A stretch of 64,000 bases of DNA from VBDM01 sp964430565 (GCA_964430565.1 CAYSFD010000016.1:62001-126000); one strand, 5' to 3'; positions 16,776 through 26,220 are shown, numbered from the stretch's first letter. Notes: generated from the letters alone by a model not told the origin. Made by a program: numbers and translations.

Positions 16776-17432
16776 TCAGGATCGTTCGCGGCGGTCGATT
16801 CCCGCGCGCCGCTCAGGACCGTCGTAGTGCGGATCCCGGCGCTGCCGCCGGTCACTGCCGCTGCGTCCGATCTGGCCTCCCTCCAGTCCAGGCGCACCGG
16901 GAGATACCGCGCCACTCGTCTCCTCTTTGCGAGCGACGAGCTCGAACGCCAGCCACAGCGCCGTCGCATTGAGCGCCAGCAACAACAGCTCCATGAACAG
17001 GAGCGGCAGAAAGATGCCGCGCTGGACACTGCCGCTCAATACGAACCTGAAGCCCTCGAACGCGCGCTCGCCCATGCGCGCCTCCAGCGGCAGGGTTTCG
17101 AATGGCGGGAAGATCAGAATCAGCAGCAGATCGGCGATGACCATCCATTGCAGCACGCTCTGCCAGCGAACTCGGGGAAGGGAAGGCTGCTTCGGCGTGC
17201 CTTGCAGCAGGACCCAGGCAAGCGCCGCGTTGACGAGCACGGAGAAGATTTCGAGATACAGCATGCCGCTGTTGAGTGTGCCTTTGGCCGGCCAGTCGAA
17301 CACCGGGTAGAAGGCATCGAAGGTGGCCGGGCCCATGCGCCACAGAGGCTGGCTGTCGAACGGCGGGAAAAGCAGCAGCAGCGCCAGATTCGCCAATGCA
17401 GCGATCAGCACGGTCAACTGGAATTTATTCAC
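16776..17432 (-). CDS. Membrane protein with DRR-rich cytoplasmic tail
   Basis: A 218-residue protein with four predicted transmembrane segments (LTVLIAALANLALLLLF, LYLEIFSVLVNAALAWVLL, VLQWMVIADLLLILIF, LPLLFMELLLLALNATALWLAF). The first and third are each followed by the same FPPF(D/E) motif, suggesting an internal repeat. The C terminus has basic repeats (SDRRQRRDP...GPERRAGIDRRER), a tail seen in several proteobacterial membrane proteins. No function is recognised. Its stop abuts the start of the alpha/beta-hydrolase gene. Confidence 0.72.
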   Translation of the reverse strand: MNKFQLTVLIAALANLALLLLFPPFDSQPLWRMGPATFDAFYPVFDWPAKGTLNSGMLYLEIFSVLVNAALAWVLLQGTPKQPSLPRVRWQSVLQWMVIADLLLILIFPPFETLPLEARMGERAFEGFRFVLSGSVQRGIFLPLLFMELLLLALNATALWLAFELVARKEETSGAVSPGAPGLEGGQIGRSGSDRRQRRDPHYDGPERRAGIDRRERS

Positions 17433-17565
17433 GGCGTGGTTCCCTGGTCTTGTTCCGAAGAGCGCGGGCCCATGAGGCCCATGTCTTCAGTCCCGGTGAG
17501 CATGATACGCGATGCCGCGCCTGCGCATTCCCGGGAGAGAGCGGGAGGCGGACATCGTCGCTGGA

Positions 17566-18384
17566 TCAGCGCGGCCTGTCGCCCGCGAGAGTGATGCGAT
17601 GCATCACCCGACGGTGCCCGTGATAGTCGTTTACCGGGTTGTGCTGCGTGCAGCGGTTGTCCCAGAACGCGAGCGAGCCCGCGCGCCAGCGGAAGCGGCA
17701 GGTGAACTCGGGCCGCACCTCGTGCCGGAACAGGAACGCGAGCAGCGGCGCGCTTTCTTCCTCGGTCATGTCCTTGAAGCGCACGCTGTGGCCGACGTTC
17801 ACGTAGAGCGCCTTGCGCCCGGTCTCCGGATGGGTGCGAACGACCGGGTGCTCGGCCATGAACTGCCGGGTCTCGAGGCCCTGTTCCTTGATGCGGTCCT
17901 CGCGCGTGCGCGTGGCATCGGCCTTGGTCGAAGAGTTGACGGCCACTAGGCCGTCCAGGAGCTTGCGCATGCCTTCGGACAGAGCCTCGTAGGCCGCGTA
18001 CTGGTTGGCGAACTCGGTGTCCCCGCCGTAGGGCGGGACCTCGCACGCGAGCAGCATCGAGCCCATCGGCGGAATCTCGAGGTAGGCGGTGTCCGAATGC
18101 CACAAGCCGCCGAAGTTCTGCCGCTCGTGTTCGAGCTTCTTCACTTCGATGACCTCCGGAAATCCGTCTATGCCCTTGACGAACGGGTATTCGATCGGCT
18201 CGCCCATGCGCCGCGCAAAAGCCATGAACTGCGTGGGGGTGAGCGGCTGGTCGTGAAAGAACACCACCAAGTGCTCGAGGAAGGCGCGCCGGATCGCCAC
18301 GACGGTTTCCTCCGCGAGGTCCCGCCCGAGATCCACCCCGAGGATCTCGGCGCCAAGCGCACCGGAGATGCGCCTGACCTCCAC
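17566..18384 (-). CDS. TauD/TfdA-family Fe(II)/2-oxoglutarate dioxygenase (1)
   Basis: A 272-residue enzyme with the facial triad H96 and D98 (WHSDTAY) plus H248 (CTQHNPV) and the 2-oxoglutarate-binding Arg near 258 (HGHRR). The N terminus GALGAEILGVDL is typical of TauD/TfdA. It should couple 2-oxoglutarate decarboxylation to oxidation of a small organic acid such as a sulfonate, aryloxyacetate or similar; the substrate is not determinable. The GTG at 18384 lies 2 nt after the stop of Bug (3), so this gene is translated right after the receptor. Confidence 0.88.
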   Translation of the reverse strand: MEVRRISGALGAEILGVDLGRDLAEETVVAIRRAFLEHLVVFFHDQPLTPTQFMAFARRMGEPIEYPFVKGIDGFPEVIEVKKLEHERQNFGGLWHSDTAYLEIPPMGSMLLACEVPPYGGDTEFANQYAAYEALSEGMRKLLDGLVAVNSSTKADATRTREDRIKEQGLETRQFMAEHPVVRTHPETGRKALYVNVGHSVRFKDMTEEESAPLLAFLFRHEVRPEFTCRFRWRAGSLAFWDNRCTQHNPVNDYHGHRRVMHRITLAGDRPR

Positions 18385-18386
18385 GC

Positions 18387-19349
18387 CTATTGCTCGATCT
18401 TGATGTTCTGGCTCTTGATGATCGAGCCGTAGCGCTCCAGTTGCCGGCGCATGAACGCCGCCATCTCATCGGGTGTGTTCGAAACGGCGTCCAGGCCGAG
18501 CGAAACGAAACGCTCCTTCAGCTCCGGCCCCTGCATGGCCTTCTGGATTTCGCCCGAGAGGCGCACGCGGATCTCGCGCGACGTCCCGGGCGGCGCGGTA
18601 TAGCCGATCCAGGCGCCGATGTCGTACGCCGGGAGGTCGGCCGCTTCCGCGATCGTCGGGACGTCAGGCATGCCGGCGGTGCGCTGCGCGAACGTGGTGC
18701 CGAATGTTTTCAGGCGGCCGCCCTTGATGTGCCCGATGGTCCCGGCCACGGTCTCGATGGTGTAGCCGATCTGGCCGCCAATGATGTCCGTGAGCGCCGG
18801 CGCGCTGCCCTTGTAGGGCACGTGGCGCGCCTTGACCTGCGCCATCGAGTTGAACAGCTCCGTGATCAGGTGCGACGATGCGCCGGTGCCCGAGGACGAG
18901 AACGTGTACTTGTCCGGATTCGCGCGCAGCTGCGCGATGAATTCCTTCGCGTTCGCCGCCGGGAACGACGGGTGCGTGACCAGCGCGAACGGCACCAGAG
19001 CCACCACGCTGATCGGGGCAAAGTCCCTGTCCGGGTCGTAGGGCGTCTTCTGCAAGTGCGGCATGATCGATATCGGCCCGCTCGACGCCGCCAGCAGCGT
19101 GTAACCGTCGGGCGCGCTCTTCACGGCTGCGTCGGTGCCAATCGAGCCGCCGGCGCCGGCACGGTTGTCGATGATGAACGACTGCCCGAGCGCCTGTTGC
19201 AGCTTCTCGGCCACCACGCGCGCGGCGATGTCGGTGGCCTGCCCCGGCGGCCAGGGCACGATGACTTTCACGGGCCGGTTCGGGTAGCCTTGCGCGAGCG
19301 CGAGCGTGGAAAAAAGCAGTGCGGCGGTGAATGCGGCAAGCTTGGTCAT
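18387..19349 (-). CDS. Bug-family receptor (3)
   Basis: A 320-residue Bug protein. ATG 19349 has GGAGGGG upstream, and the signal peptide is MTKLAAFTAALLFSTLALAQ. The body shows YPNRPVKVIVPWPPGQATDI, AGAGGSIGTDAAVKSAPDGYTLL, and HVPYKGSAPALTDIIGG. The ligand loop has PPGQATDI rather than PGGxxD. It is directly upstream of the TauD-type gene and probably delivers that enzyme's substrate to a shared TctAB transporter. Confidence 0.9.
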   Translation of the reverse strand: MTKLAAFTAALLFSTLALAQGYPNRPVKVIVPWPPGQATDIAARVVAEKLQQALGQSFIIDNRAGAGGSIGTDAAVKSAPDGYTLLAASSGPISIMPHLQKTPYDPDRDFAPISVVALVPFALVTHPSFPAANAKEFIAQLRANPDKYTFSSSGTGASSHLITELFNSMAQVKARHVPYKGSAPALTDIIGGQIGYTIETVAGTIGHIKGGRLKTFGTTFAQRTAGMPDVPTIAEAADLPAYDIGAWIGYTAPPGTSREIRVRLSGEIQKAMQGPELKERFVSLGLDAVSNTPDEMAAFMRRQLERYGSIIKSQNIKIEQ

Positions 19350-19530
19350 TTCCCCTCCAGCGTGTGATTTTCGCCCCGACCTTTGGCCAAAGGTACGCGG
19401 GAACGGCCCGGTGACGGGCATCGCGGCAAATCATGCAGTCGCCGGGCACAGCAGGTCAAGCGCGGACGCGCTGCCGCGCTCAGGCGATGTCGGGAACCGG
19501 ATGGTAGGTGAGCGGCAGGCCCACCCGAGG

Positions 19531-19953
19531 CTATCGGATATGCTTTCGCCGCTGTGCTTCGGACACGAACTCTTCCATTTCGGGATCCAGCGCGTTACGA
19601 GCCGAGACGATCCCCACGGGTTTGCCGTTTTCGATCACAGGCACGTGGCGGAAACCGTTCTCGTGCATCATGAGCAGCGCATACCCGAATGTCTTGTTGG
19701 GATCTACGGTATGCGGTGCGGCCGTCATCACATCGGCCAGGCGCGCGGTCTGCGCATCAAGCCCTCGCGCGATGACGCGAAATACGGCGTCGCGCTCGGT
19801 AAAAATCCCGACCAAGCGTCCCTCTTCGACGACCATGACCGCGCCGACGCTCTTGCTCGCCATCAGCTTGGCGGCTTCGCTGACGGTGGTATCCGGCGGA
19901 GCGGTGAGCATTTTCTTTCGCTCCATCACGCTTCTGACGCGCTGACTGAACAC
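19531..19953 (-). CDS. CBS-domain protein
   Basis: A 140-residue protein made of two CBS motifs (about residues 5-60 and 70-130), including VSEAAKLMASKSVGAVMVVEEGRLVGIFTERD and TFGYALLMMHENGFRHVPVIENGKPVGIVSARN. CBS pairs bind adenosyl ligands and act as energy or ligand sensors. There is no other domain, so it probably works as a free regulatory module. An FNR-type box lies 62 nt upstream of its start, which suggests expression at low oxygen, as for many stand-alone CBS and stress proteins. Confidence 0.88.
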   Translation of the reverse strand: MFSQRVRSVMERKKMLTAPPDTTVSEAAKLMASKSVGAVMVVEEGRLVGIFTERDAVFRVIARGLDAQTARLADVMTAAPHTVDPNKTFGYALLMMHENGFRHVPVIENGKPVGIVSARNALDPEMEEFVSEAQRRKHIR

Positions 19954-20014
19954 AGCACCTCCGAGCCCATGTACCCGCCCGTTCGCGATACTACGGGCCT
20001 GCTAATTTGCGTTC

Positions 20015-20028
20015 TTGACCTATATCAA
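20015..20028 (-). promoter_or_regulatory. FNR/ANR-like box upstream of the CBS gene
   Basis: Read on the minus strand this is TTGATATAGGTCAA, one mismatch from TTGATnnnnATCAA. It lies 62-75 nt before the CBS-protein ATG, the right distance for a class II activator site. The same 14-mer occurs in the opposite orientation at 20269-20282. Confidence 0.6.
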
Positions 20029-20268
20029 AAGTGCAAGGAATGATTTTATTTTGGGAGTAAGCGCCGCGCACCGTCGCGGAACCGGGAGAACGCCATCGCT
20101 TGTTCGCTGACGCATGACAGCGAAGCGTCCGACGACTACTGCGGCGAACGCGCGGTTTGCCCCGGGAATTTGTAATAGGTTGCCGGGCCGCTGACTCCAC
20201 CTTCGATCCGGACTCGACGCATCGCCCTCTCAGGCCATAAAGTGTGGATTCCGAACGCGGACGGCACG

Positions 20269-20282
20269 TTGATATAGGTCAA
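20269..20282 (+). promoter_or_regulatory. Second FNR/ANR-like box, same 14-mer
   Basis: TTGATATAGGTCAA on the plus strand, identical to the box before the CBS gene but inverted. No convincing gene starts within 150 bp on either strand, so it may serve a small RNA or an unrecognised short gene, or be a relic. Confidence 0.45.
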
Positions 20283-20385
20283 ACGTCCGCAAGGGACGAC
20301 CTTGTCATTGAGGCTCCCTGTGGTCCACCCGGGGCTCAGCTGCCTGCTCGGTCGGCGAACCGGTACGCCCCTTTCACCACTGTTC

Positions 20386-23106
20386 TTACCCCTGGCGACG
20401 AACCCGGACTGCAGCGATGATTTTCTCCAGTCGCCGGCGCGACACCTCATCGGGGCGGGGCGTGGCGGCGGCGTCACGCAACCAGCGCTCGATGTCCGCC
20501 GGCGTGGTCGCGGCCCGGCGGCCTTCCATCGCGTCTTTCAGCGCGCGCATTTTCAATTGTTGCCGCGCGGCCGTGAACTCGCTCGGGGTGTCGACGCCGC
20601 AGGCGACTTCGAGGTTCAACAGCGTAACGGGCAGGCCTGCATCAGAGCCCATGCCGGATCGGGGGCCGGGCTGAGGGTCAGCCTTGGGAGAGGAAATGCC
20701 ACGGAAACGCGCTTCCATACCGGGTTTCCAGGCATCGGGGAGATTTTCAACGGCGCTCCAGCGGGCCTCCAGGTCGGGCGTGACTTCGCCCGCCGCTTCG
20801 CGCTCATCGCAAAGCCGCATGGTCGCAATGAGCGCATCAAAGCGCGAATGCGCCGCATAGTCGGCAATGTCGCGCAGCCGCGTCGTCGCCGCATCGCGCG
20901 CGGCGCGGTAGCGCGCATCCAGCCCGGCGGCGTGCGACCTGGCGACTTCGGCGCAGGCGCGCCAGGCCGTCTCGGCGTTCGCCAGCGCCCGCTTGATCTC
21001 CGGCGTGCTGCGGGTGGAATTCGCGGCGGGAAGCGCGAGTAGGCTCTCGATGATCGCTTCGCGCGCCTTGATCTGTTCGCCGGCTGCGGTTTCCCGGGCG
21101 GCGCGAGCGGCGTCGCGCGCGGTGAACAGGGCATCCGTAGCCGCTTTGAACGCGCTCCACAGCGCGTTCTCTTCGCGTCGCGGCAAAGGCAGGGCCTTGG
21201 CATGGGCTTGCCATTGCGCTTGCAGCCCACGCCCCTTGTCGATCGCATCCCGCGCGAGCGGCTTCGACTCGCCGAGGTTCTTCGCTTCGGCGATAAGTCG
21301 TTCACGCTCCTGGCTTGCCTCGCGATAGGCTTGGGTCAGCGGGGCTTCCAGGGCCTGGAGGGCTGCCGCGTAACGCGTCGTCACCGCGTGGTCGCCCTTT
21401 TGTGACTTGCGCGGCACGGTGTGCTCCACCGGCCCCAATTTACGCCAATCGATTTTGGCTTCTTCAAGGACGCGCGCAATCGCGCGCCAGTCCGGCCGGC
21501 TGCCTGCGGGCGAGGCAGGAGCAGGAGAGTCCCCCTCTTGCGGCGCGGCGGGGAAAAATTTCGCTCGCGCATTGGCGAGGCCATCGATCACCCGGTTGCG
21601 TGCGACGAGATTCTCGTTGCGCGCAACTTTGAGTTTTCCCAGATGCGCCGCCACCGGCACGTAGGCGGCCTTCAAGGCGCCGTCAAAGGCGAGCCATAAT
21701 GTCTTGTTGGTCGCGCCGCCCAGCTTGTCCAGTTCTTTCCAGCGGTCGCGCAGTTTGTCGATGGCATCGGCATGGGCCTTGAGCGCGACTTTTTCGCCGG
21801 CCATTCTGGCGAGAGCCTGCGCCTCGGCGACCAGTTCCTCGCGCCGCTGTCCGCCGCTCCAGCGCTGCCAGTCGCGCAGGCGCAGCTGTTCCTGGCGGAG
21901 GGATTCGATGCGCCGGGCAAGCGCGGCGTTCACCGGGCCGGGTTTGAGCGCGTCATCGATCACCGTCATCAGGCGCGTCAGTTCCGCCACCTGCCCTGCG
22001 GCGTGCGCCGCTTCGGCCGACTCGACATGACGCTGCATCGCGCCGAGACGCTGTTTCCTTTGTTCGTCACTCAACTCGCGTTCGTGCGCTCGGCGCGCAT
22101 CGCGGTCGCGTTGCCGTTCCTGGCTGCGCGCATTGCGCCAATCGGAAAAACGACGCGCGAACAAGGTCTGCAATTCACCGTCTGAAACTTCCGGAAAACT
22201 GCGCCATTGCTCGATCTTCGCCTTTTCATCCGCTTCATCCGCAACGCCCGCAGCAGGCAGGGATTGCAGAAATTCGGCGCGCTGCACCACGCTGGAGGCG
22301 AGTGCCAGCGCATGATTGGCGGCATCGGTTTTCTCGATGCAGCGCGCATCGATCGCCGCACCGCTCGCGTCGGGAATCTGGTTCAGCAAGTGCTGCAGGG
22401 CCGCCGCCAGGGTGGCCGGCGCGCCCGACGGCACCGACGGTATTGGCGATGTCGGCGCCGCCGCACCCCGCGCCACACCGGCGAGACTCGCGCTCAGGGC
22501 ATGCATCGCGATGTCGGTGGCGGCAAGCCAGCGCGCAAGCGCCTGTTCACCCTCGCCGCGCTCACGCACTCGGGCGCCCAGTCGCGCGCGCACAGCTGCA
22601 AATTCGGTCACCAGCGCTTCATCGAGCAAGGCGACGTTCAACGCCGCCCAGGCACGATCCAGTTCCGCGACGCGATTGGCGGGAATCCTCTCCTGCTCGA
22701 TCAGGGTGTGCGCGCCTGCAATCAGGACCCGGGCTTCGCCGACGGCTTCGCGTTTGGCGACCGCTGCCTGCCAGCGCGACTTTGCGGCGCGAAGCAGGCG
22801 CTTGTCCTGATCGCGAAATTCGCGCAACGCCTGTTTCAGCGCATCTTCCTGCGTCAGGGCTGCCAGCGCGGCGAGCTTCAACTCGATGCCGGGCGCCTGA
22901 TGTGCCAATTGCAGCAGCGCCCTGTCGTCCGCTTCTGCCGCAAGTATCCTGTCTCGCCAAGCTTGCAGTTCGGCTTCAGAAATCCCCGACACAGACTGCG
23001 CGCCGATCTGATGCGGCGCTCCGCCCGGCGAGAGGGCAGGCGTGCTGCCCGGCGGCGTCGCCGCCAGAACGAGCACCACGTCTTTCTTGAACACTTTTCC
23101 GGACAT
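20386..23106 (-). CDS. DUF349-domain protein
   Basis: A 906-residue, strongly alpha-helical and charged protein. It contains several DUF349 repeats (LRDRWKELDKLGGATNKTLWLAFDGALKAAY..., WRKLGPVEHTVPRK..., LQAQWQAHAKALPLPRREENALWSAFKAATDALFTARD). The N terminus has no signal peptide. DUF349 proteins are long coiled-coil proteins of uncertain function in Beta- and Gammaproteobacteria. The domain family is clear; the role is not known. Confidence 0.85.
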   Translation of the reverse strand: MSGKVFKKDVVLVLAATPPGSTPALSPGGAPHQIGAQSVSGISEAELQAWRDRILAAEADDRALLQLAHQAPGIELKLAALAALTQEDALKQALREFRDQDKRLLRAAKSRWQAAVAKREAVGEARVLIAGAHTLIEQERIPANRVAELDRAWAALNVALLDEALVTEFAAVRARLGARVRERGEGEQALARWLAATDIAMHALSASLAGVARGAAAPTSPIPSVPSGAPATLAAALQHLLNQIPDASGAAIDARCIEKTDAANHALALASSVVQRAEFLQSLPAAGVADEADEKAKIEQWRSFPEVSDGELQTLFARRFSDWRNARSQERQRDRDARRAHERELSDEQRKQRLGAMQRHVESAEAAHAAGQVAELTRLMTVIDDALKPGPVNAALARRIESLRQEQLRLRDWQRWSGGQRREELVAEAQALARMAGEKVALKAHADAIDKLRDRWKELDKLGGATNKTLWLAFDGALKAAYVPVAAHLGKLKVARNENLVARNRVIDGLANARAKFFPAAPQEGDSPAPASPAGSRPDWRAIARVLEEAKIDWRKLGPVEHTVPRKSQKGDHAVTTRYAAALQALEAPLTQAYREASQERERLIAEAKNLGESKPLARDAIDKGRGLQAQWQAHAKALPLPRREENALWSAFKAATDALFTARDAARAARETAAGEQIKAREAIIESLLALPAANSTRSTPEIKRALANAETAWRACAEVARSHAAGLDARYRAARDAATTRLRDIADYAAHSRFDALIATMRLCDEREAAGEVTPDLEARWSAVENLPDAWKPGMEARFRGISSPKADPQPGPRSGMGSDAGLPVTLLNLEVACGVDTPSEFTAARQQLKMRALKDAMEGRRAATTPADIERWLRDAAATPRPDEVSRRRLEKIIAAVRVRRQG

Positions 23107-23300
23107 GCCGCAAGCGCCGTGATTGAGACAGGTCTATTTTGTGACACCGTTCAGAGTCATGCAACTCCGTTGCAGCGATCGAGTCCGCAAGACACGAAGG
23201 TACGAAAGCCTCTTGCTCTTCCACCCACAGCGTAAAGGCCATGCGCCAATCTTCCATCCGGGCGCTACAATCCTGAACGATGCGCAAACGGAGAATGCCG

Positions 23301-24278
23301 ATGTCCAAACCGGTGTTGAGTGCCGTATTGGCGCTGGTCGCCTTCACCGCGCCGGCTCTCGCGCAGGACTGGCCGGCGCGGCGGGCAGTCACCATGGTCG
23401 TGCCCTACGCCGCCGGAGGCCCGGTCGATACCGTCGGACGCATCCTCGCGTCGGGCTTGAGCGAGACCCTGGGCCAGCAGGTGACCGTGGAGAACGTCGG
23501 CGGGGCGGGCGGCATGACGGGCGCGAGCCGCGTCGCGAAGGCCGCGCCCGACGGCTATGTTTTTCTCCTCGCCGGCACCGCCACCCTCGCGCAGATCCCG
23601 ACCATGTACAAGAAGCCGCTCTACGACTCCGTGGCCGACTTTGCGCCGGTCGCCCTGGTCGCGGACTCGGCGAGGGTGCTGATCGCGCGCAAGGACCTTC
23701 CACCGAATACGCTTGCCGAATTCATCGCCTATGCGAAAGCGAACCAGGAGAAAATGCAGTACGGGTCGGCCGGAGCCGGCTCGGGGACGCACGTGTGCGC
23801 CATCCTGCTCGACTCGGCCATGGGCACCCGCATCACTCACATTCCGTACCGCGGCGCCGGGCCGGCCATGCAGGATCTCATCGCCGGGCGTCTGGACTAC
23901 ATCTGCGAGCAGATCTCGACCGCGCTCCCGCTGATCCAGGGGAACAGAGTGAAGGCGGTCGCGACGCTGAGCTTGAGCCGCGCGCCGGGGCTCGCGAATC
24001 TCCCGACGGCGCACGAGCAGGGCCTCGCCGATTTCGACTGCAGCTCCTGGTCCGCCTTCGTCTATCCGAAGGGGACACCCGAAGCGATCGTCCGCCGCCT
24101 CGCCAAGGCGGCAAGCGAGACCGTCGACCGCGCGTCCGTGCGCGCGCGCCTGGAAACCGTGGGCGTGACCATCCCGGCGCCGGAGCGTCGGAGCCCCGAA
24201 TACCTGACCAGGTACATCCCGAGCGAAATCGAAAAATGGGCGGGACCGATCAAGGCGAGCGGGGTGCCTGCGGATTGA
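23301..24278 (+). CDS. Bug-family receptor (4)
   Basis: A 325-residue Bug protein on the plus strand. Three in-frame ATGs are possible (23280, 23295, 23301); 23301 has GGAG at the best distance. The signal peptide MSKPVLSAVLALVAFTAPALAQ is followed by WPARRAVTMVVPYAAGGPVDTVGR, GGAGGMTGASRVAKAAPDGYVFLL and HIPYRGAGPAMQDLIAG. It contains C in SGTHVCAIL, DYICEQ and FDCSSWS, more Cys than its paralogues. It converges on the amidohydrolase gene, 32 bp away, and has no partner gene on its own strand. Confidence 0.9.
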   Translation: MSKPVLSAVLALVAFTAPALAQDWPARRAVTMVVPYAAGGPVDTVGRILASGLSETLGQQVTVENVGGAGGMTGASRVAKAAPDGYVFLLAGTATLAQIPTMYKKPLYDSVADFAPVALVADSARVLIARKDLPPNTLAEFIAYAKANQEKMQYGSAGAGSGTHVCAILLDSAMGTRITHIPYRGAGPAMQDLIAGRLDYICEQISTALPLIQGNRVKAVATLSLSRAPGLANLPTAHEQGLADFDCSSWSAFVYPKGTPEAIVRRLAKAASETVDRASVRARLETVGVTIPAPERRSPEYLTRYIPSEIEKWAGPIKASGVPAD

Positions 24279-24310
24279 TGCGGGACCACAGGCACCGGCT
24301 TGCAATACTC

Positions 24311-25429
24311 CTAACCCTTCAACCTCGGCACCAGATTCATCGCATTCCCGCTCTCGATGCCCTGCACTGTCGCCTCCGGCAGCCCGAGCTTCCTCAGCGC
24401 GGCGGCCTGGGTGTCGATGGGCACGTAGGGGTAGTCGCTGCCGAAGGTGATCTGTGATTCGGGGATGAGCTTCAGGAGCGCCGCCATCGACGCGGGGTGC
24501 GTGGCGTTGGCGGTGTCGTAGTACAGGCGCTGGAACTCCGCCTCGTAGCCCGCGGGCGCGATGGTCTTGGCGTCGGGTCGGAACTTGAAGAAATAGTCCA
24601 TGCGCCCCGCCAGCATTGGCACGGTGCCGCCGGCATGGCTGAACAGCCACTTGATGTCGCGGTTGCGCGCAAGCGTGCCCGAGAGCAGCAGGCTCACCAC
24701 CGCGCGCGTGGTGTCGTGCGGCACCTCGATCACCGCGGGGAAGGTGCCCACCGACAGGCGTCCGCAGCAGGCGGCGACCAGCGGATGGAAGTACACCACC
24801 GCCTTCCTGCGGTTCAACTCCTCGAACACCGGCTTATAAACCGGGTCGCCGGGCCACTTGTCGCCGTAGTTGGTCTGCAGGCCCACGCCGTCGGCCTTGA
24901 GCACGTCGAAGGCATAGGCGATTTCCTTCAGGCTCGCATCCACGTCGATCATGGGCAGCGTGGCGAACAGACCGAAGCGCCCGGGGTGGTCGCGCACCAT
25001 CTTCGCGCCGTACTCGTTGCAGATGCGCGCCATCGCCGCCGCGGCGGGCGCGCCCGCGTCGAACCACACACCGGGCGTGGAGGCGAGCGAAAGGATGCCG
25101 GTGCGCACGCCCGCCTTGTCCATCTGGGCGAGCGCCTTCTCCACCGACCAGCCCACCTGCTGGGTGAAGTGCGGGATCTTGCGCGCGTCTTCCCAGTCGA
25201 GCCACGCCTTCTGGTATTCGGGCGGATAGAAATGGTGGTGGGTGTCGATCAGCCTGGGCGCGCCCGCGGAGCCGCCGCCCATGCCGGAGCAGGCGGGCAG
25301 CGCGCTCGCCGCGCCCAGCGCCGAGAGCGCCTTGATGAAGCCGCGGCGCGTGCCGAGGGGGCCCGAATCTCCGGTGCAATCGCAGGCGTGGGCGGCCTGC
25401 GTGCATGAGCTGCTCGTGCGTAATGCCAT
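24311..25429 (-). CDS. Tat-exported lipoprotein amidohydrolase (amidohydrolase-2 / ACMSD-like fold)
   Basis: A 372-residue protein with a twin-arginine signal at R28-R29 (TRRGFIKALSALGAASALPAC) that ends in a lipobox (LPAC, Cys47). It is therefore probably a periplasmic lipoprotein translocated folded. The TIM-barrel metal site has the H64-x-H66 motif (DTHHHF), H in VYFHPLVA, H in LFSHAGGT and D in FGSDYPY, the amidohydrolase-2 set. Likely hydrolysis or decarboxylation of an aromatic or lactone substrate. GGAG precedes the ATG at 25429. Confidence 0.85.
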   Translation of the reverse strand: MALRTSSSCTQAAHACDCTGDSGPLGTRRGFIKALSALGAASALPACSGMGGGSAGAPRLIDTHHHFYPPEYQKAWLDWEDARKIPHFTQQVGWSVEKALAQMDKAGVRTGILSLASTPGVWFDAGAPAAAAMARICNEYGAKMVRDHPGRFGLFATLPMIDVDASLKEIAYAFDVLKADGVGLQTNYGDKWPGDPVYKPVFEELNRRKAVVYFHPLVAACCGRLSVGTFPAVIEVPHDTTRAVVSLLLSGTLARNRDIKWLFSHAGGTVPMLAGRMDYFFKFRPDAKTIAPAGYEAEFQRLYYDTANATHPASMAALLKLIPESQITFGSDYPYVPIDTQAAALRKLGLPEATVQGIESGNAMNLVPRLKG

Positions 25430-25539
25430 GGTGTCTCCTCCTTTGGGCTTGGGCGTTTCGCGCTTTGGAGTCACCGTATCACGGCCGGTGCGGATGGGGC
25501 AACGTGCATCGCGGCTACCCGCTTCAGGCCCCCTGAAAA

Positions 25540-26220
25540 TCAGCGCGCTTCCATAGCGCGGATGAAATCCGCCAGCCGCCGCCCGGCTTCGTCCGGGTAG
25601 CGGCGCTCGAGCGCCTCGAGCCCTGCGATCCGGTCCACCCGGAAATTGCGGAAGTCCTCGCGCCGCTCGCACCAGGCGCCTAGGGTCCAGCTGCGGCCCC
25701 AGAAGTAGAGCGCGAGCGGCCAGACGTCGCGCTCGCTCGGCTTTCCGCCGGCATCGCGGTAGTCCAGGCGCAGCACGCGCCGCGCGCCGATCGCATCGCG
25801 CACCGATTCCAATTGCTGCATGGCCCGGCCGTCCACGTGGAACGCCGGCGCGTAGAGGCGGGTCTTCTCCACGGCGACGCGCCGGTCGGCTGGGAGCGCC
25901 GCGACGATCTTCTCGATCGCGGTGCGCGCCGATTCGGCGAGCACCGGCCCGCCCCAGGCCTCCACCATGCGCGCGCCCACCGCGAGCGCCTCGATCTCGT
26001 TCAGCGTGAACATGAGCGGCGGAACATCGAACCCCGCGCGCAGCTGGTAGCCGACGCCCGCCTCGCCTTCGATCGGGACACCCGAGAGCGACAGGTCGCG
26101 CACGTCGCGATAGACCGTGCGCAGCGACACGCCGAGCCGGCCCGCCAGGAACGCGGCCGTCGTGAGGCGGCGGCCGCGCAGGAACTGGACGATCTGGAAC
26201 AGCCGGTCGGCGCGCCGCAT
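25540..26220 (-). CDS. WYL-domain transcriptional regulator (YafY-type)
   Basis: A 226-residue protein with an N-terminal winged helix (RRADRLFQIVQFLRGRRLTTAAFLAGRLGVSLRTVYRDVRDL, residues 2-45) and a WYL domain (about 135-215; RRVLRLDYRDAGGKPSERDVWPLALYFWGRSWTLGAWCERREDFRNFRVDRI). The pattern matches the DeoR-like YafY group. It is 7 nt downstream of a VOC gene in the same direction, and probably controls it. The ligand is unknown. Confidence 0.88.
   Translation of the reverse strand: MRRADRLFQIVQFLRGRRLTTAAFLAGRLGVSLRTVYRDVRDLSLSGVPIEGEAGVGYQLRAGFDVPPLMFTLNEIEALAVGARMVEAWGGPVLAESARTAIEKIVAALPADRRVAVEKTRLYAPAFHVDGRAMQQLESVRDAIGARRVLRLDYRDAGGKPSERDVWPLALYFWGRSWTLGAWCERREDFRNFRVDRIAGLEALERRYPDEAGRRLADFIRAMEAR

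Larger units (their letters stand above)
19954..20385. other. Intergenic region with two identical FNR-like boxes and no clear gene
   Basis: These 432 bp separate the CBS gene from the DUF349 gene, both on the minus strand. Minus-strand open frames cross it, but their translations are Arg/Ser-rich, cross the FNR-like box and match nothing I recognise. Two copies of TTGATATAGGTCAA in opposite orientations lie about 240 bp apart. A small RNA or the remnant of an oxygen-regulated gene could lie between them. Confidence 0.4.

Noticed and set aside
19991..20477. Short minus-strand frames between the CBS and DUF349 genes
   Set aside because: Arg/Ser-rich, no ribosome site, and one runs through an FNR-like box. 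Treated as non-coding.
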